Below are positions 41,733-50,840 of a DNA stretch of 64,000 nt, in pieces (position 1 is the first letter of the stretch; every line of letters begins with the position of its first letter). Below the pieces are notes generated by a model. That model searched no databases. It saw only the letters and a program-made list of their open reading frames with translations, and was not told the DNA's origin. The position numbers and the translations under genes are program-made. Source of the stretch: Enterobacter sp. JUb54. Lineage in GTDB: Bacteria > Pseudomonadota > Gammaproteobacteria > Enterobacterales > Enterobacteriaceae. Where the stretch lies: positions 2,108,001 to 2,172,000 of the forward strand of contig NZ_CP060418.1 of assembly GCF_014298075.1 (NCBI RefSeq), in the 5' to 3' direction.

Positions 41733-42713
41733 ATGTCGCAGAAAATGAAATTATTGCCCATCGCGCTGGGTCTGCTCTCGCTCGCCTCCGTAAACGCCCT
41801 GGCGGCAGAGGCCTTATCACTTCAGGGAAAAACCATCGGCGTCGCCGTTGTCGGCACCCAGCACTTCTGGGATCGTGAAGCCTATAAAGGCGCCACCGAA
41901 GAAGTCGAGAAACTGGGTGGCAAAGTGATCGGCGTCGACGGCGGCCGTGATAACCAGGTTCATGCCAACAACCACGATATTTTACTGTCGCGTAAAGTCG
42001 ATGCGGTAATTAGCATTCTGGGCGATAGCGCCGTTGAGCCAAAATTCAAAGCGCTGCGCGATGCGGGCATTCCGGTATTTACCGTTGACCATGTATCAAA
42101 ATACTCCGTCAATAACACCACCTCCGATAACTACACCCTTGGGTCAACCATTGGTCGTTATATGGCCGATGAGTTAGGCGGCAAAGGTAACGTTGCGGTA
42201 TTTAACGCATTCTCCAGTTCCCTGCGTATTTGCGGCATTCGTTACGACCAGTGGAAATATGTCCTTAAGGATTACCCGGACATTCATATTATTCAGCCAG
42301 AGCTGGCGGAACAATTTGCCAACTCGCCGGAAGATGCGCGTAAGAAAACCCTCGAACTGCTGAGCCAGTACCCGAAAGGTAAACTCGACGCCATCCACGT
42401 TGCCTGCTGGGATCAGCCGGCTATCGGTATCGTCCAGGCGCTGGAAGAGACCGGGCGCGATAAAGACGTTAAGGTCACCGCCATTGATGCCGGCCCGGAA
42501 ACGCTGGAAATCATGGCCGAACCGGGCAGCCCGTTCGTTGCCAACGTCGCCCAGCAGCCGCATCTGATTGGCCAGACCTCCGCCGATAACGTCGCCCGCT
42601 ACTTCGACAAACAGAAGCTGCCGGTGCAGACCTTTATTCCGGTGGTTCCGGTGAAAGGTCCGCAGGAGGCGAAAGCGGTCTACAAACAGCTGGGATATGG
42701 CGAACTGCAGTGA
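41733..42713 (+). CDS. Sugar ABC transporter periplasmic binding protein (ribose type)
   Basis: 326 residues from the ATG at 41733, which gives a signal peptide (LPIALGLLSLASVNALA|AEAL). Type I periplasmic binding fold: KTIGVAVVGTQHFWDREAYKGA, then DAVISILGDSAVEPKFKALRDAGIPVFTVDH, and DVKVTAIDAGPETLEIM. It resembles RbsB/XylF-like proteins. It captures the sugar used by the cluster, which is unknown. First gene of a five-gene run with overlapping or adjacent stops and starts. Confidence 0.9.
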   Translation: MSQKMKLLPIALGLLSLASVNALAAEALSLQGKTIGVAVVGTQHFWDREAYKGATEEVEKLGGKVIGVDGGRDNQVHANNHDILLSRKVDAVISILGDSAVEPKFKALRDAGIPVFTVDHVSKYSVNNTTSDNYTLGSTIGRYMADELGGKGNVAVFNAFSSSLRICGIRYDQWKYVLKDYPDIHIIQPELAEQFANSPEDARKKTLELLSQYPKGKLDAIHVACWDQPAIGIVQALEETGRDKDVKVTAIDAGPETLEIMAEPGSPFVANVAQQPHLIGQTSADNVARYFDKQKLPVQTFIPVVPVKGPQEAKAVYKQLGYGELQ

Positions 42714-44263
42714 TAACTCAATCCTCCGGCGGGGTCCATCCCGCCGCTGGTCTGGCGATGAACCAGATCAGCAAAACCTTTGCCAACGTGACTGCATTAA
42801 ATGCGGTCACGCTGCTTCTGAACCCCGGTGAAATTCACGGCCTGATCGGCGAGAACGGCGCGGGAAAATCCACGCTCATAAAGATCCTCGCCGGTGTGTA
42901 CCAGGCCGATAGCGGCAACGCCACCCTCGACGGCGCGCCTCTGCCGCTCGGCAATCCTGCGGCGATCGAAGCCCTGGGCATCCGCGTGATTCACCAGGAG
43001 CTGAACCTGATCCCGCACTTTACCGTCGCGGAATCGGTGTTTCTGGGTCAGGAGTACCGCACCCGCTGGGGCGCGCTGGACCGGCGGCGCATGAATGCCG
43101 CCACCGCCGCGTTTTTCCGCGACAGCTGGCAGCTGGACATCAACCCACGTCGCCTGATCCGCGACCTCAGCCTCGCCGAACGCAAGCTGGTGCAGATAGC
43201 CCGGGCATTGATCGATGGCGCCGCAAAGCTGGTGGTGTTCGATGAGCCCACCGCCCCGCTGGAAGCGCAGGAGGCCAGCCTGGTCTCCTCGGCGATCCTG
43301 CGTCTGCGGGAACAGGGGATCGCGATTCTCTATATTTCTCACTATCTCAACGAAATCGCTGCCCTGTGCGATCGCGGCACGGTGCTGCGCAACGGCGAGG
43401 TCGTCGGTTACCCTGACCGGGAGCTGCTGCAAAATACCGACGCACTGATAAAAATGATGGTCGGTCGCGATATTGAGCAGCTGTATACCCCGCGCCAGAG
43501 CAGCGCTCAGGAAGTCGATGCTGCTGCCCCGGTGCTCTCCGTGCGCCACCTTAGCGACGGCCAGCAATTAAACGATATTACCTTTGATATTCAGCCAGGC
43601 GAGATTGTCGGCGTCGCCGGGCTGCTGGGCGCAGGGCGCGACGTGCTGGTCGATCTCCTTTACGGACTGCGCCGCCCCCGCAACGGCACAATCAGCATCG
43701 ACGGCCAGCTGAAACGGCTGCGCACGCCGTATCAGGCCACCCGCGCCGGGCTGGCGCTGGTCCCGCGCGACCGCCGCCATCAGGGGCTGATCCTCCCCTT
43801 CTCCACCGCCGATAATATTAATCTTGCCTCGCTGCCGGACACCGCCACCTTCGGCTGGGAACGTCGCGGCCGAGCGCTGGAAAAAGCGCGCAGCTGGATT
43901 GACCAGCTCTCCATCCGCCCAGGCCGCCCGGAACTGCCGGTGCGCTTGATGAGCGGCGGCAACCAGCAAAAGGCGATTCTCGCCCGCTGGCTGGGCACCG
44001 ACGCGCGGCTGTTCATTCTCGATGAACCCACCCTCGGGGTGGATATCGGCGCGCGTAGCGATATTTATCAGCGCACCCGCGAGCTGGCGGACCGCGGTCG
44101 CGGCGTGCTGGTCTCTTCCAGCGACGCACCAGAATTATTGGGCCTGTGCGACCGCATCCTGGTGATGTGGCGCGGCGAGCTGGTAGCCAATCTCCCGACC
44201 CAGGGACTAACGCTGGACGCGTTACTGGTGACGATTAACGGTGGACAGGAACAACAGGTATGA
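42710..44263 (+). CDS. Sugar ABC transporter ATPase, double nucleotide-binding domain
   Basis: 517 residues. Two ABC domains: the first with GENGAGKST, LSLAERKLVQIARAL and VVFDEPTAPLE; the second with degenerate Walker A GLLGAGRDVL, MSGGNQQKAILARWL and FILDEPTLGVD. This is the RbsA/MglA/AraG type. The GTG start at 42710 overlaps the previous stop (GTGA); an ATG at 42758 is the alternative. It energises the two permeases that follow. Confidence 0.92.
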   Translation: MITQSSGGVHPAAGLAMNQISKTFANVTALNAVTLLLNPGEIHGLIGENGAGKSTLIKILAGVYQADSGNATLDGAPLPLGNPAAIEALGIRVIHQELNLIPHFTVAESVFLGQEYRTRWGALDRRRMNAATAAFFRDSWQLDINPRRLIRDLSLAERKLVQIARALIDGAAKLVVFDEPTAPLEAQEASLVSSAILRLREQGIAILYISHYLNEIAALCDRGTVLRNGEVVGYPDRELLQNTDALIKMMVGRDIEQLYTPRQSSAQEVDAAAPVLSVRHLSDGQQLNDITFDIQPGEIVGVAGLLGAGRDVLVDLLYGLRRPRNGTISIDGQLKRLRTPYQATRAGLALVPRDRRHQGLILPFSTADNINLASLPDTATFGWERRGRALEKARSWIDQLSIRPGRPELPVRLMSGGNQQKAILARWLGTDARLFILDEPTLGVDIGARSDIYQRTRELADRGRGVLVSSSDAPELLGLCDRILVMWRGELVANLPTQGLTLDALLVTINGGQEQQV

Positions 44264-45246
44264 GTGCAGGCATCCAGCGTCGCCCCCTTCCGGGCCTCAC
44301 GACGCTTATCGAAAAATTCCCCCTGATTCTCTTTTTTGCGCTGCTGGTGTGGCTCAGCCTCCAGTCGCCCTTCTTTTTAAGCTGGCAGAATATCAGCATG
44401 ATGCTGGTGCAGAGCGTGCCGCTGGCGATCCTCTGCTTCGGTCTGGTGTGCGTGATAGCCGTCGGCGGCGATGATGTGGTTTCCGGCGGGATTGACCTGT
44501 CGCTGCCCGCCATTGCGGTGCTTGGCGTGGCGCTGCTGAGCCTCGGCATGGCGGAGTGGAACACCCCTTACCTGCTGCTGTTGTTACTGCTGATTGCCGT
44601 CAGTCTGGCCTGCGGCGCGGTCAACGCCACGCTGGTGCTGGTGGCGGGTCTGCCGCCGCTGCTGGCGACCCTGTCGACCTCGGTGGCCTTCACCGGGCTG
44701 ACCGACCTGCTGACCGGCCAGCGACGTATCGCGGTCAATGACCCGCTGATGGTGGCCTTTCGCGATAACGACCTGTTCGGCATCCCGTGGCCGCTGATCT
44801 ATCTGCTGGCGGTCTTCGCGCTGTTCCAGTTTCTGCTGCATCACTCCCGCTTCGGCCAGCATTTACAGGCGGTTGGCGGCAACCGCGATATGGCGCAGAT
44901 GAGCGGACTCAACGTGCGCCGTTTGACCATTATTGTCTGGCTGCTGGCGGGGATCGCCGCCGGACTGGCGATCATGCCGCTGCTCAGCCAGGGCTCCGGC
45001 AGCTCCAGCGGCACGGCGACGCCATTGCTGCTGGAAACCGTCCTCGCCACCTTTATCGGCGCGGCGTTCTCGCGCCGTCGGGTGGTCACCATCTGGGGCG
45101 CGCTGCTCGGTGCGGTGCTGGTCAACGCCCTCTCCAACGGGCTGGGTCTGCTGGGGGTGAATATTTTCTGGATGGGGGCTATCAAAGGCGGCCTGATCCT
45201 CGTGGTGCTGGCGGCGTCGGCGGTCAGACATAAAGGAGGCAACTGA
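44260..45246 (+). CDS. Sugar ABC transporter permease, subunit 1
   Basis: 328 residues, eight to ten membrane helices, with the RbsC-family sequences VVSGGIDLSLPAIAVLGVAL near residue 77 and GGNRDMAQMSGLNVRRLTIIVWLLAG near 205. It overlaps the ATPase stop by four bases and its own stop overlaps the next permease start. The two distinct permeases probably form a heterodimer. Confidence 0.92.
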   Translation: MSAGIQRRPLPGLTTLIEKFPLILFFALLVWLSLQSPFFLSWQNISMMLVQSVPLAILCFGLVCVIAVGGDDVVSGGIDLSLPAIAVLGVALLSLGMAEWNTPYLLLLLLLIAVSLACGAVNATLVLVAGLPPLLATLSTSVAFTGLTDLLTGQRRIAVNDPLMVAFRDNDLFGIPWPLIYLLAVFALFQFLLHHSRFGQHLQAVGGNRDMAQMSGLNVRRLTIIVWLLAGIAAGLAIMPLLSQGSGSSSGTATPLLLETVLATFIGAAFSRRRVVTIWGALLGAVLVNALSNGLGLLGVNIFWMGAIKGGLILVVLAASAVRHKGGN

Positions 45247-46247
45247 TGAGCCAGTTGACGCTCAAGACCCCATCAACGGGGCAAACCGCCAGCAGCCCGC
45301 TGGCGTGGCTGTCGCGGGCAGGATTCGGCGTCATTACCCTGCTGGCGATTGCCCTGTTCGGCTGGGCCAACCCGGTATTTTTGACCTTCGATAACTGGGC
45401 CAACCTGCTGCAGGGCAGCGCCATTCTGTTGATTGTGGCGATGGCGATGACCCTTATCGTCAGCGCCGGGGCGATTGACCTCTCCGTCGGCGTGGCGCTG
45501 GATTTCGGCGCGGCCTTTGCGCTGGTGGCGCTCAAAACCTGGCACCTGCCGTGGCAAGCAGCTGTGGGCTGCGCGCTGCTCGGCGGGGTGATTATCGGCC
45601 TGCTGAACGCCTTCCTGATCCTTATCTGCCAGATCCGTCCGTTCCTCGCCACCCTCGGCACCTGGTTTATCGCCAGCAGCGCCGAGCGCATCTATACCGA
45701 CGGCGGCGGCTCCATCTCTTATCGCCGGATGGCGCCGGAGTATCACGATCTGGCGGTCGGCACTATCGCCGGTATTCCCACGCCGGTGGTGATTGTGCTG
45801 GTGCTGTGGCTGGCGACCTGGCTGATTACCGAACGAACGCTGTTCGGCAAATACGTTCGCGCGATCGGCCAGAACGGCGAAGCGGCGCGTATCGCCGGGA
45901 TCCGCGACCGCCGGACCATGCTGTGGGTGCTGGTGGCGGCCTCCGCGCTGTGCGCCGTCGGCGGCGTGATCCTCTCCGCCAACCTGCGCCAGTTTACGCC
46001 GCTGGCTGGCCAGGCCTATCTGATGGACGCTATCGCCGCGGTATTTATCGGCACCGCCTTTAACCGGCTAGGCCGGGTCAGCATCGCCGGCACCCTCGGC
46101 GGCGTGCTGTTCCTCGCGATTATTGATAACGGCCTGAACCTGATGGGGCTGAACTACCTGGTGAAAGATGCGCTGGTGGGCGTGATTCTGGTGGTGGCGC
46201 TGGCCCTCTCCTTCTGGCAGGCGCGTCTGCGTCAAACGCATCGTTAA
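45246..46247 (+). CDS. Sugar ABC transporter permease, subunit 2
   Basis: 333 residues of the RbsC type: VSAGAIDLSVGVALDFGAAFAL near residue 75, IGQNGEAARIAGIRDRRTMLWVLVA near 205 and a C-terminal LNLMGLNYLVKDALVGVILVVALALSF. Overlaps the first permease gene by one base. Eleven bases lie between its stop and the PfkB kinase gene. Confidence 0.92.
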   Translation: MSQLTLKTPSTGQTASSPLAWLSRAGFGVITLLAIALFGWANPVFLTFDNWANLLQGSAILLIVAMAMTLIVSAGAIDLSVGVALDFGAAFALVALKTWHLPWQAAVGCALLGGVIIGLLNAFLILICQIRPFLATLGTWFIASSAERIYTDGGGSISYRRMAPEYHDLAVGTIAGIPTPVVIVLVLWLATWLITERTLFGKYVRAIGQNGEAARIAGIRDRRTMLWVLVAASALCAVGGVILSANLRQFTPLAGQAYLMDAIAAVFIGTAFNRLGRVSIAGTLGGVLFLAIIDNGLNLMGLNYLVKDALVGVILVVALALSFWQARLRQTHR

Positions 46248-46258
46248 GTGGAGCACGT

Positions 46259-47200
46259 ATGGCAACTTTTGACGCCGTCTTTGTCGGCCTGACTATTCTT
46301 GATATCGCCGGACGCCCGGTTAGCGACATCCCGCCGCGCGGCGGGGTGGCCTTTATCGAACAGATCCGCCTGAACCCCGCCGGCACCGCCGCCGGGGCCA
46401 ATATTAACGCGGCCAGGCTGGGGATCCGTACCGCTGCGGTGGCCTGCCTGGGCGAAGACGAAAAAGCCGATTTTATCCTCGCCAGCTATGCCCGGCTGGG
46501 TATCGACTGCTCGCTGATCCAGCGCACGACGCTGAAGGAAACGTCAGCGACGATCCTGCCCATTCGTCCCAATGGCGAGCGCCCGGCGCTGCACTGCCGG
46601 GGGGCTTCCGATGCCCTTTTCGTCAGTGAAGAGCAGTTCGCCGATATTCTTGATTGTCGCTTCCTGCACCACGGCGGCACCGGCCTGCTGGCGGCGATGG
46701 ACAACGGGCAAAGCGCGCTTCTGCTGCAGGCGGCGAAAGCCCGCGGCGTGACCACCAGCTTCGATCTCATTGCCCCCGATGAGCACACCCTGGATCTGCT
46801 GCGCCCGCTGCTGCCTTCGGTGGACTACTTTATGCCTTCCCTTGAGGAAGCCGCGTATCTCTCCGGGCAGACGCAGCCGGAAGCGATCGCCCGTTTCTTC
46901 TTCGGGCTTGGCGTCGGGACCTGCATTCTGAAAGATGGCGAGAACGGCTCCTGGCTGCTGACCCGCGATGGCGCGGTTGAGCATATTGCGCCATTCAGAG
47001 TCGATGCTGTCGACACCACCGGCTGCGGCGACAGCTACTGCGGCGGCTTTATTGCCGCGCTGGCCCGTGGGTTAAGCGTCAAAGCGGCGTGTGAGGTGGC
47101 TTCTGCCGTCGCCGCGCTGGTGGCGACCGGGATGGGTTCGGATGCGGGGGTGGTTGACTGGGAACAGACTCAGGCGTTTATGGCGGCAAACCGCCGCTGA
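46259..47200 (+). CDS. PfkB-family sugar kinase
   Basis: 313 residues of the ribokinase fold. The N-terminal motif is NPAGTAAGANINAARLG and the C-terminal one DTTGCGDSYCGGFIAAL contains the catalytic Asp and anion hole. It phosphorylates a sugar or sugar acid. It lies at the end of the ABC transporter operon and so probably acts on the imported compound or an intermediate. A second kinase of the FGGY family sits in the convergent operon. Confidence 0.9.
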   Translation: MATFDAVFVGLTILDIAGRPVSDIPPRGGVAFIEQIRLNPAGTAAGANINAARLGIRTAAVACLGEDEKADFILASYARLGIDCSLIQRTTLKETSATILPIRPNGERPALHCRGASDALFVSEEQFADILDCRFLHHGGTGLLAAMDNGQSALLLQAAKARGVTTSFDLIAPDEHTLDLLRPLLPSVDYFMPSLEEAAYLSGQTQPEAIARFFFGLGVGTCILKDGENGSWLLTRDGAVEHIAPFRVDAVDTTGCGDSYCGGFIAALARGLSVKAACEVASAVAALVATGMGSDAGVVDWEQTQAFMAANRR

Positions 47201-47210
47201 TAGCAGCATC

Positions 47211-47231
47211 GCCGCCGCATCTCGCGGCGGC
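47211..47231. terminator. GC-rich hairpin between convergent operons
   Basis: A perfect eight-base stem GCCGCCGC/GCGGCGGC with a five-base loop occupies the gap between the two convergent sugar operons. It lacks a T-run on either strand, so it may slow polymerase or aid Rho termination; classification as terminator is by position. Confidence 0.4.
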
Positions 47232-47240
47232 AGAAACGGC

Positions 47241-48269
47241 TTAGCGCCACTGATAAAGCAGCGGCTCCCCGGCAACATAGCGCTGGAGGTCGGCGGCAAT
47301 CATCGCGGTATGCTTCGCGATGCTCTCCCGCGTCGCCCCGGCAATATGCGGGGTGATAATCACGTTATCAAACTCGGTGACAAACGGATGGTCGCGCCAC
47401 AGCGGTTCCCGATGGTACACATCCAGCCCCGCGCCGCCCAGCGGGCCGTGGCGCAGCGCCTGAATCAACGCCTCTTCATCTACCACCGCGGCGCGGGAGG
47501 TGTTAATCAGCAGCGCCCCCGGCTTCATGCTCTTGAGCAATGGCGCGTTAACCAGGCCATCGCTGTGCGGGCCGCTGCTCAAATGCAGGCTGACGATGTC
47601 GGCCTCACGGAACAGCGCCTCAAGCGTCGTTTTCTGTAATCCCGGCTCGTTGATATCCTCGGCGGCGACAAACGGATCCACCACCAGCACCGCCATGCCA
47701 AAGGCACGGGCAATACGCGCCACCCGGCGGCCAATATTGCCGTAGCCGATCAGCCCCAGGGTTTTATTACGCAGTTCGCTGCCTTTAAACACTTCATAAG
47801 GGCTTTCCGGGCTGACGTCCCACACGACATCGCGGCGCAGCCCGCTCTGGGTAGAGTGCGCGGCGTTCTCGGCGTTAGTGAATTCACCACGCTTTAGCGC
47901 GGCGTAGGATTGCGGAATGTGTCGCGCCAGGCTCAGCATCAGCCCCAGCGTCAGTTCTGCGGCGGCGTCGGCGTTGCGGCCCGGCGTATAGAGCACCCGG
48001 ATATTGCGCGCCTGGGCGGCTTTGGTATCAATATTCACCGGATTGGCGCGGGTGCAGGCGATGACCTTCAAACGCGGACAGGCGGCTATCACCTCCTCCG
48101 TCACATCATCATAGCTGGTCACCAGCACGTCGGCGTCGTGGGCCAGATCGATCAGCTGGCCAGCGCTTAGCTTCGGCTTGCCCAGCGCCCAGCCTTCCAC
48201 CCGCAGTTCACCGAGTTGCTGAAATGCGCTGAGATCGCCGGCGTGTTCGGCGGTAAAAACAATTTTCAT
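47241..48269 (-). CDS. D-2-hydroxyacid dehydrogenase family protein
   Basis: 342 residues. The NAD-binding motif GLIGYGNIGRRVARIARAFG starts near residue 176, and SRAAVVDEEAL and NVIITPHIAGAT carry the Arg/Glu/His catalytic positions of the family. Close to phosphoglycerate and hydroxypyruvate reductase-like enzymes. In the sugar cluster it could oxidise or reduce a sugar acid. Third gene of the minus-strand operon behind the FGGY kinase gene, five bases apart. Confidence 0.88.
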   Translation of the reverse strand: MKIVFTAEHAGDLSAFQQLGELRVEGWALGKPKLSAGQLIDLAHDADVLVTSYDDVTEEVIAACPRLKVIACTRANPVNIDTKAAQARNIRVLYTPGRNADAAAELTLGLMLSLARHIPQSYAALKRGEFTNAENAAHSTQSGLRRDVVWDVSPESPYEVFKGSELRNKTLGLIGYGNIGRRVARIARAFGMAVLVVDPFVAAEDINEPGLQKTTLEALFREADIVSLHLSSGPHSDGLVNAPLLKSMKPGALLINTSRAAVVDEEALIQALRHGPLGGAGLDVYHREPLWRDHPFVTEFDNVIITPHIAGATRESIAKHTAMIAADLQRYVAGEPLLYQWR

Positions 48270-48274
48270 GTGCG

Positions 48275-49762
48275 TTATTCCTGAGAAAGAGCGTGAAGCG
48301 CCTCGTGGCGGGCCTGCCAGACCGGGAGCATCTGCTCGCGCAGCAGGCGATAAACCGGGTAGAGTGCGGCGTAACGGTGATGCGCCTGCGGATTGGGCTG
48401 ATAGCGGGTCTGCTCCAGCGCCGGGTAATGGCTCAGGGCATCGACGCTGCGCGCTGCCAGAATCGCCGCACCGCGCGCGCTCAGCTCGTTGAACGTGCTG
48501 GAGACCACCGTTCTGCCGGTACAGTCGGCAATGATTTGCAGCCAGGTGGCTGAAGCCGCGCCGCCGCCGGTCAGATACAGTTCACCGCCCTGCGGGTAGC
48601 CCTGAAGCGAGTCGACGATGGCGTATGCCAGCCCTTCAAACACCGCCCGCTGTAGCTCTGCGCGGGTGGTGTGCTGGCTGATACCGAAATAACCGGCCCG
48701 CGCCTCGGGGCTAAAGAACGGTGCGCGTTCGCCGTTAAGATAGGGCTGCCAGAACACCCCGCCGCTGCCCGGCTCAACGCTGGCGATGCTCTGCTCCAGC
48801 TGCTGTAAATCCGGGTTTAGCGAAATCTGCTGCTGGAGCCAGTCGATGTTCGGCGTCCCGGCCTGCATCGGAAACAGATTAATGAAGCGGCCCGCTTCGG
48901 TATGGGTGACGTAACGCGTCCCCTCGTTGACCGTCTGACGACCGTGGCAGACGATCCCGGTGCAGCAGGTGGTGCCAAGAATGGTGTAGATATCACCGTC
49001 GTTCACCGCGCCGCAGCCGAGGGCCGCGCTGCACACGTCAAGCGCGCCAGCCGCCACCGGGGTGGCAACGGGAAGCCCGGTCAGCAAGGCGACCTCTTCA
49101 CGCAGCGTACCGGCCTGGGCATCCGGCGCCAGCAGCGGCGGGAACAGATGCGCTAAATCCGCGAGACCCATGTCATTCAGCACCACCGTGGATAACGTCC
49201 CGCTCTGCTGATTGAGCAAAGAGGTGCTGGCATCGGTGAGATCCAGCGCCGCGACGCCGGTGAGACGAAAGCGGATCCAGTCTTTAGCGAAAAACAGATA
49301 ACGGGCCGCCGCCAGCCGCTCCGGCTGATGATGTTTCAGCCAGCACAGCTGCATGCTGGTATTGCAGGGCTGCAGGTGGGTACCGGTATCGTCGAAGAAA
49401 CGGCGGTCAAAACCAGGGCGACTGAGCAGTTCGCTCATCAGCTCGCGGCTGCGGGTATCGCTCCACAACATTCCCGGCCCGACCGGTTCACCTTCGGCGT
49501 CGCTGAGCCAGACGCCTTCGCCCTGCCCGGCCAGGCCAATCGCGCGTAAACGCCCGTTTTGCAGCGCCGGGTGCTGGGCTATGTCACGCAGGATCGTCAC
49601 CACCGATTGCCACAGTTGGGCCATGTCCTGTTCGGCGTACCCGTTGGCCGACAGCCGCGGGCCGGTATTCTGCGCCGCGCTGGCGCACGCCTGAAAATAT
49701 TCATCAAACAGCACCGCTTTGACGCGCGAGGTGCCGATATCGATTCCGAGATAAAAATCCAT
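48275..49762 (-). CDS. FGGY-family carbohydrate kinase
   Basis: 495 residues, the usual xylulokinase-group length. It starts FYLGIDIGTSRVKAVLFD (phosphate-binding), has GLAGQGEGVWLSD and WSDTRS near residue 100, TILGTTCCTGIVC in the second ATPase domain and LYLTGGGAASATWLQIIAD near residue 395. It phosphorylates a ketose or sugar alcohol, typically at C1 or C5, giving the substrate for the aldolase encoded upstream. The specific sugar is unknown. Confidence 0.9.
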   Translation of the reverse strand: MDFYLGIDIGTSRVKAVLFDEYFQACASAAQNTGPRLSANGYAEQDMAQLWQSVVTILRDIAQHPALQNGRLRAIGLAGQGEGVWLSDAEGEPVGPGMLWSDTRSRELMSELLSRPGFDRRFFDDTGTHLQPCNTSMQLCWLKHHQPERLAAARYLFFAKDWIRFRLTGVAALDLTDASTSLLNQQSGTLSTVVLNDMGLADLAHLFPPLLAPDAQAGTLREEVALLTGLPVATPVAAGALDVCSAALGCGAVNDGDIYTILGTTCCTGIVCHGRQTVNEGTRYVTHTEAGRFINLFPMQAGTPNIDWLQQQISLNPDLQQLEQSIASVEPGSGGVFWQPYLNGERAPFFSPEARAGYFGISQHTTRAELQRAVFEGLAYAIVDSLQGYPQGGELYLTGGGAASATWLQIIADCTGRTVVSSTFNELSARGAAILAARSVDALSHYPALEQTRYQPNPQAHHRYAALYPVYRLLREQMLPVWQARHEALHALSQE

Positions 49763-49813
49763 GACTGACCCGTTGGTGGAGAGAGATTTAGAACCTAATC
49801 GTGCTGGCTCTGG

Positions 49814-50422
49814 TCACGGCTCGTAGCGGCGGCGCATCAGCTCGCACTCGAACAAAAACTCCAGCCCTTCCAGCTGGCGACGGGCCTCATTAATATCTTT
49901 ACCCCAGCAGGTCAAACCGTGGCCGCGCAGCAGGAAACCGTAACGCAGCGGGTTGGTCTGGGCGTAATCTTCAATGCGCGCCGCCAGGGCATCGATATCC
50001 TGGTCGTTATCGAAAATTGCCACCGGTACGGTATCGAGATGGCTGTGCTGGCCGGTGAGGGTTTTTTGCATTTCATAGCCCTGCAGCGCCAGGGTGCCGC
50101 TTTTTTCAATGCGCGACAGTACGGTGGCGTTGACGGTATGTACGTGCAGCACCACGTTGGCCTCCGGGAACAGGCGATACACCAGGGTGTGCAGACCGGT
50201 TTCCGCGGAAGGTTTGCGCCCGGAAGGCGCGGTATTGCTGGCGATCTCAACCTGGAGGAAATCTTCCGTCGTCAGGCTGCCCTTATCGCGTCCTGACTCG
50301 CTGAGCCAGCACCAGGTCTCATCCTGACGCACCGACATATTGCCGCCGGTGGCCGGTGCCCAGCCTTTCGCGCCGATCCAATGACAGGTGGTGACCAGTT
50401 GCGCGAGTCTTTCTTGCCACAT
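49814..50422 (-). CDS. Class II aldolase/dehydratase, MtnB-like
   Basis: 202 residues. GWAPATGGNMSVR, SGRDKGSLTTEDFL, PSAETGLHTLVYRLFPEANVVLHVHTVNATVLSR and LRGHGLTCWGKDINEARRQLEGLEFLFECEL follow methylthioribulose-1-phosphate dehydratase (MtnB) closely, including the His ligands HVH and HG and the Glu in SAETGLH. MtnB works in methionine salvage beside mtnC, mtnD, mtnK and mtnA, none of which are here. In this operon it more likely acts on a pentulose phosphate from the FGGY kinase, as an aldolase or dehydratase. AAGGA precedes the ATG. Confidence 0.8.
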   Translation of the reverse strand: MWQERLAQLVTTCHWIGAKGWAPATGGNMSVRQDETWCWLSESGRDKGSLTTEDFLQVEIASNTAPSGRKPSAETGLHTLVYRLFPEANVVLHVHTVNATVLSRIEKSGTLALQGYEMQKTLTGQHSHLDTVPVAIFDNDQDIDALAARIEDYAQTNPLRYGFLLRGHGLTCWGKDINEARRQLEGLEFLFECELMRRRYEP

Positions 50423-50530
50423 AGCAGTTCCTTAGTTTAGCGATGTTGATTTGAGAACCTTTACGGCCAGGCGTTATGTTGCAGGCAGTGTGGTCGCGGT
50501 CAGCGCGCAACACCCGGAACGTACAGGGAG

Positions 50531-50587
50531 TACGTGCGGAGCGTGAACTCAGCCCATGTCCAGAATGGCCAATGAAATAGCCTGACG
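50531..50587 (+). repeat. Intergenic repeat, copy A
   Basis: A 57-base segment from TACGTGCGGA to AGCCTGACG aligns without gaps to 60668-60724 at 44 of 57 positions, in the same orientation. It lies in the otherwise empty 50423-50799 stretch upstream of the aldolase gene, where I see no coding frame. Confidence 0.6.
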
Positions 50588-50799
50588 AAAGGTTCTTTAG
50601 CCGTCTAAATGGCTATTCACCCGATACTAACACCGCTCGCTGGCGCGAACAATATTTCAGGAAAGACCGACATTGATAATGGTTATATCAGAAATGCATA
50701 TGAAATTAGCAATTTCAACAACGATACAACCAGGTGTTTTCATGACACCAACATTACCCGCTATAGGCTGCCGGTAACGTGGAGGATCGTTCTGCAAGA

Positions 50800-50833
50800 A
50801 AGAAACAGGATGCGCCCGCAGAAATCGGGCGCA
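50800..50833 (-). terminator. Terminator of the alcohol dehydrogenase gene
   Basis: A perfect eight-base stem TGCGCCCG/CGGGCGCA (50811-50833) with a seven-base loop is followed on the minus strand by a T-rich run (TCCTGTTTCTTTC). It begins eight bases after the ADH stop codon. Confidence 0.6.
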
Positions 50834-50840
50834 GTGGCGG

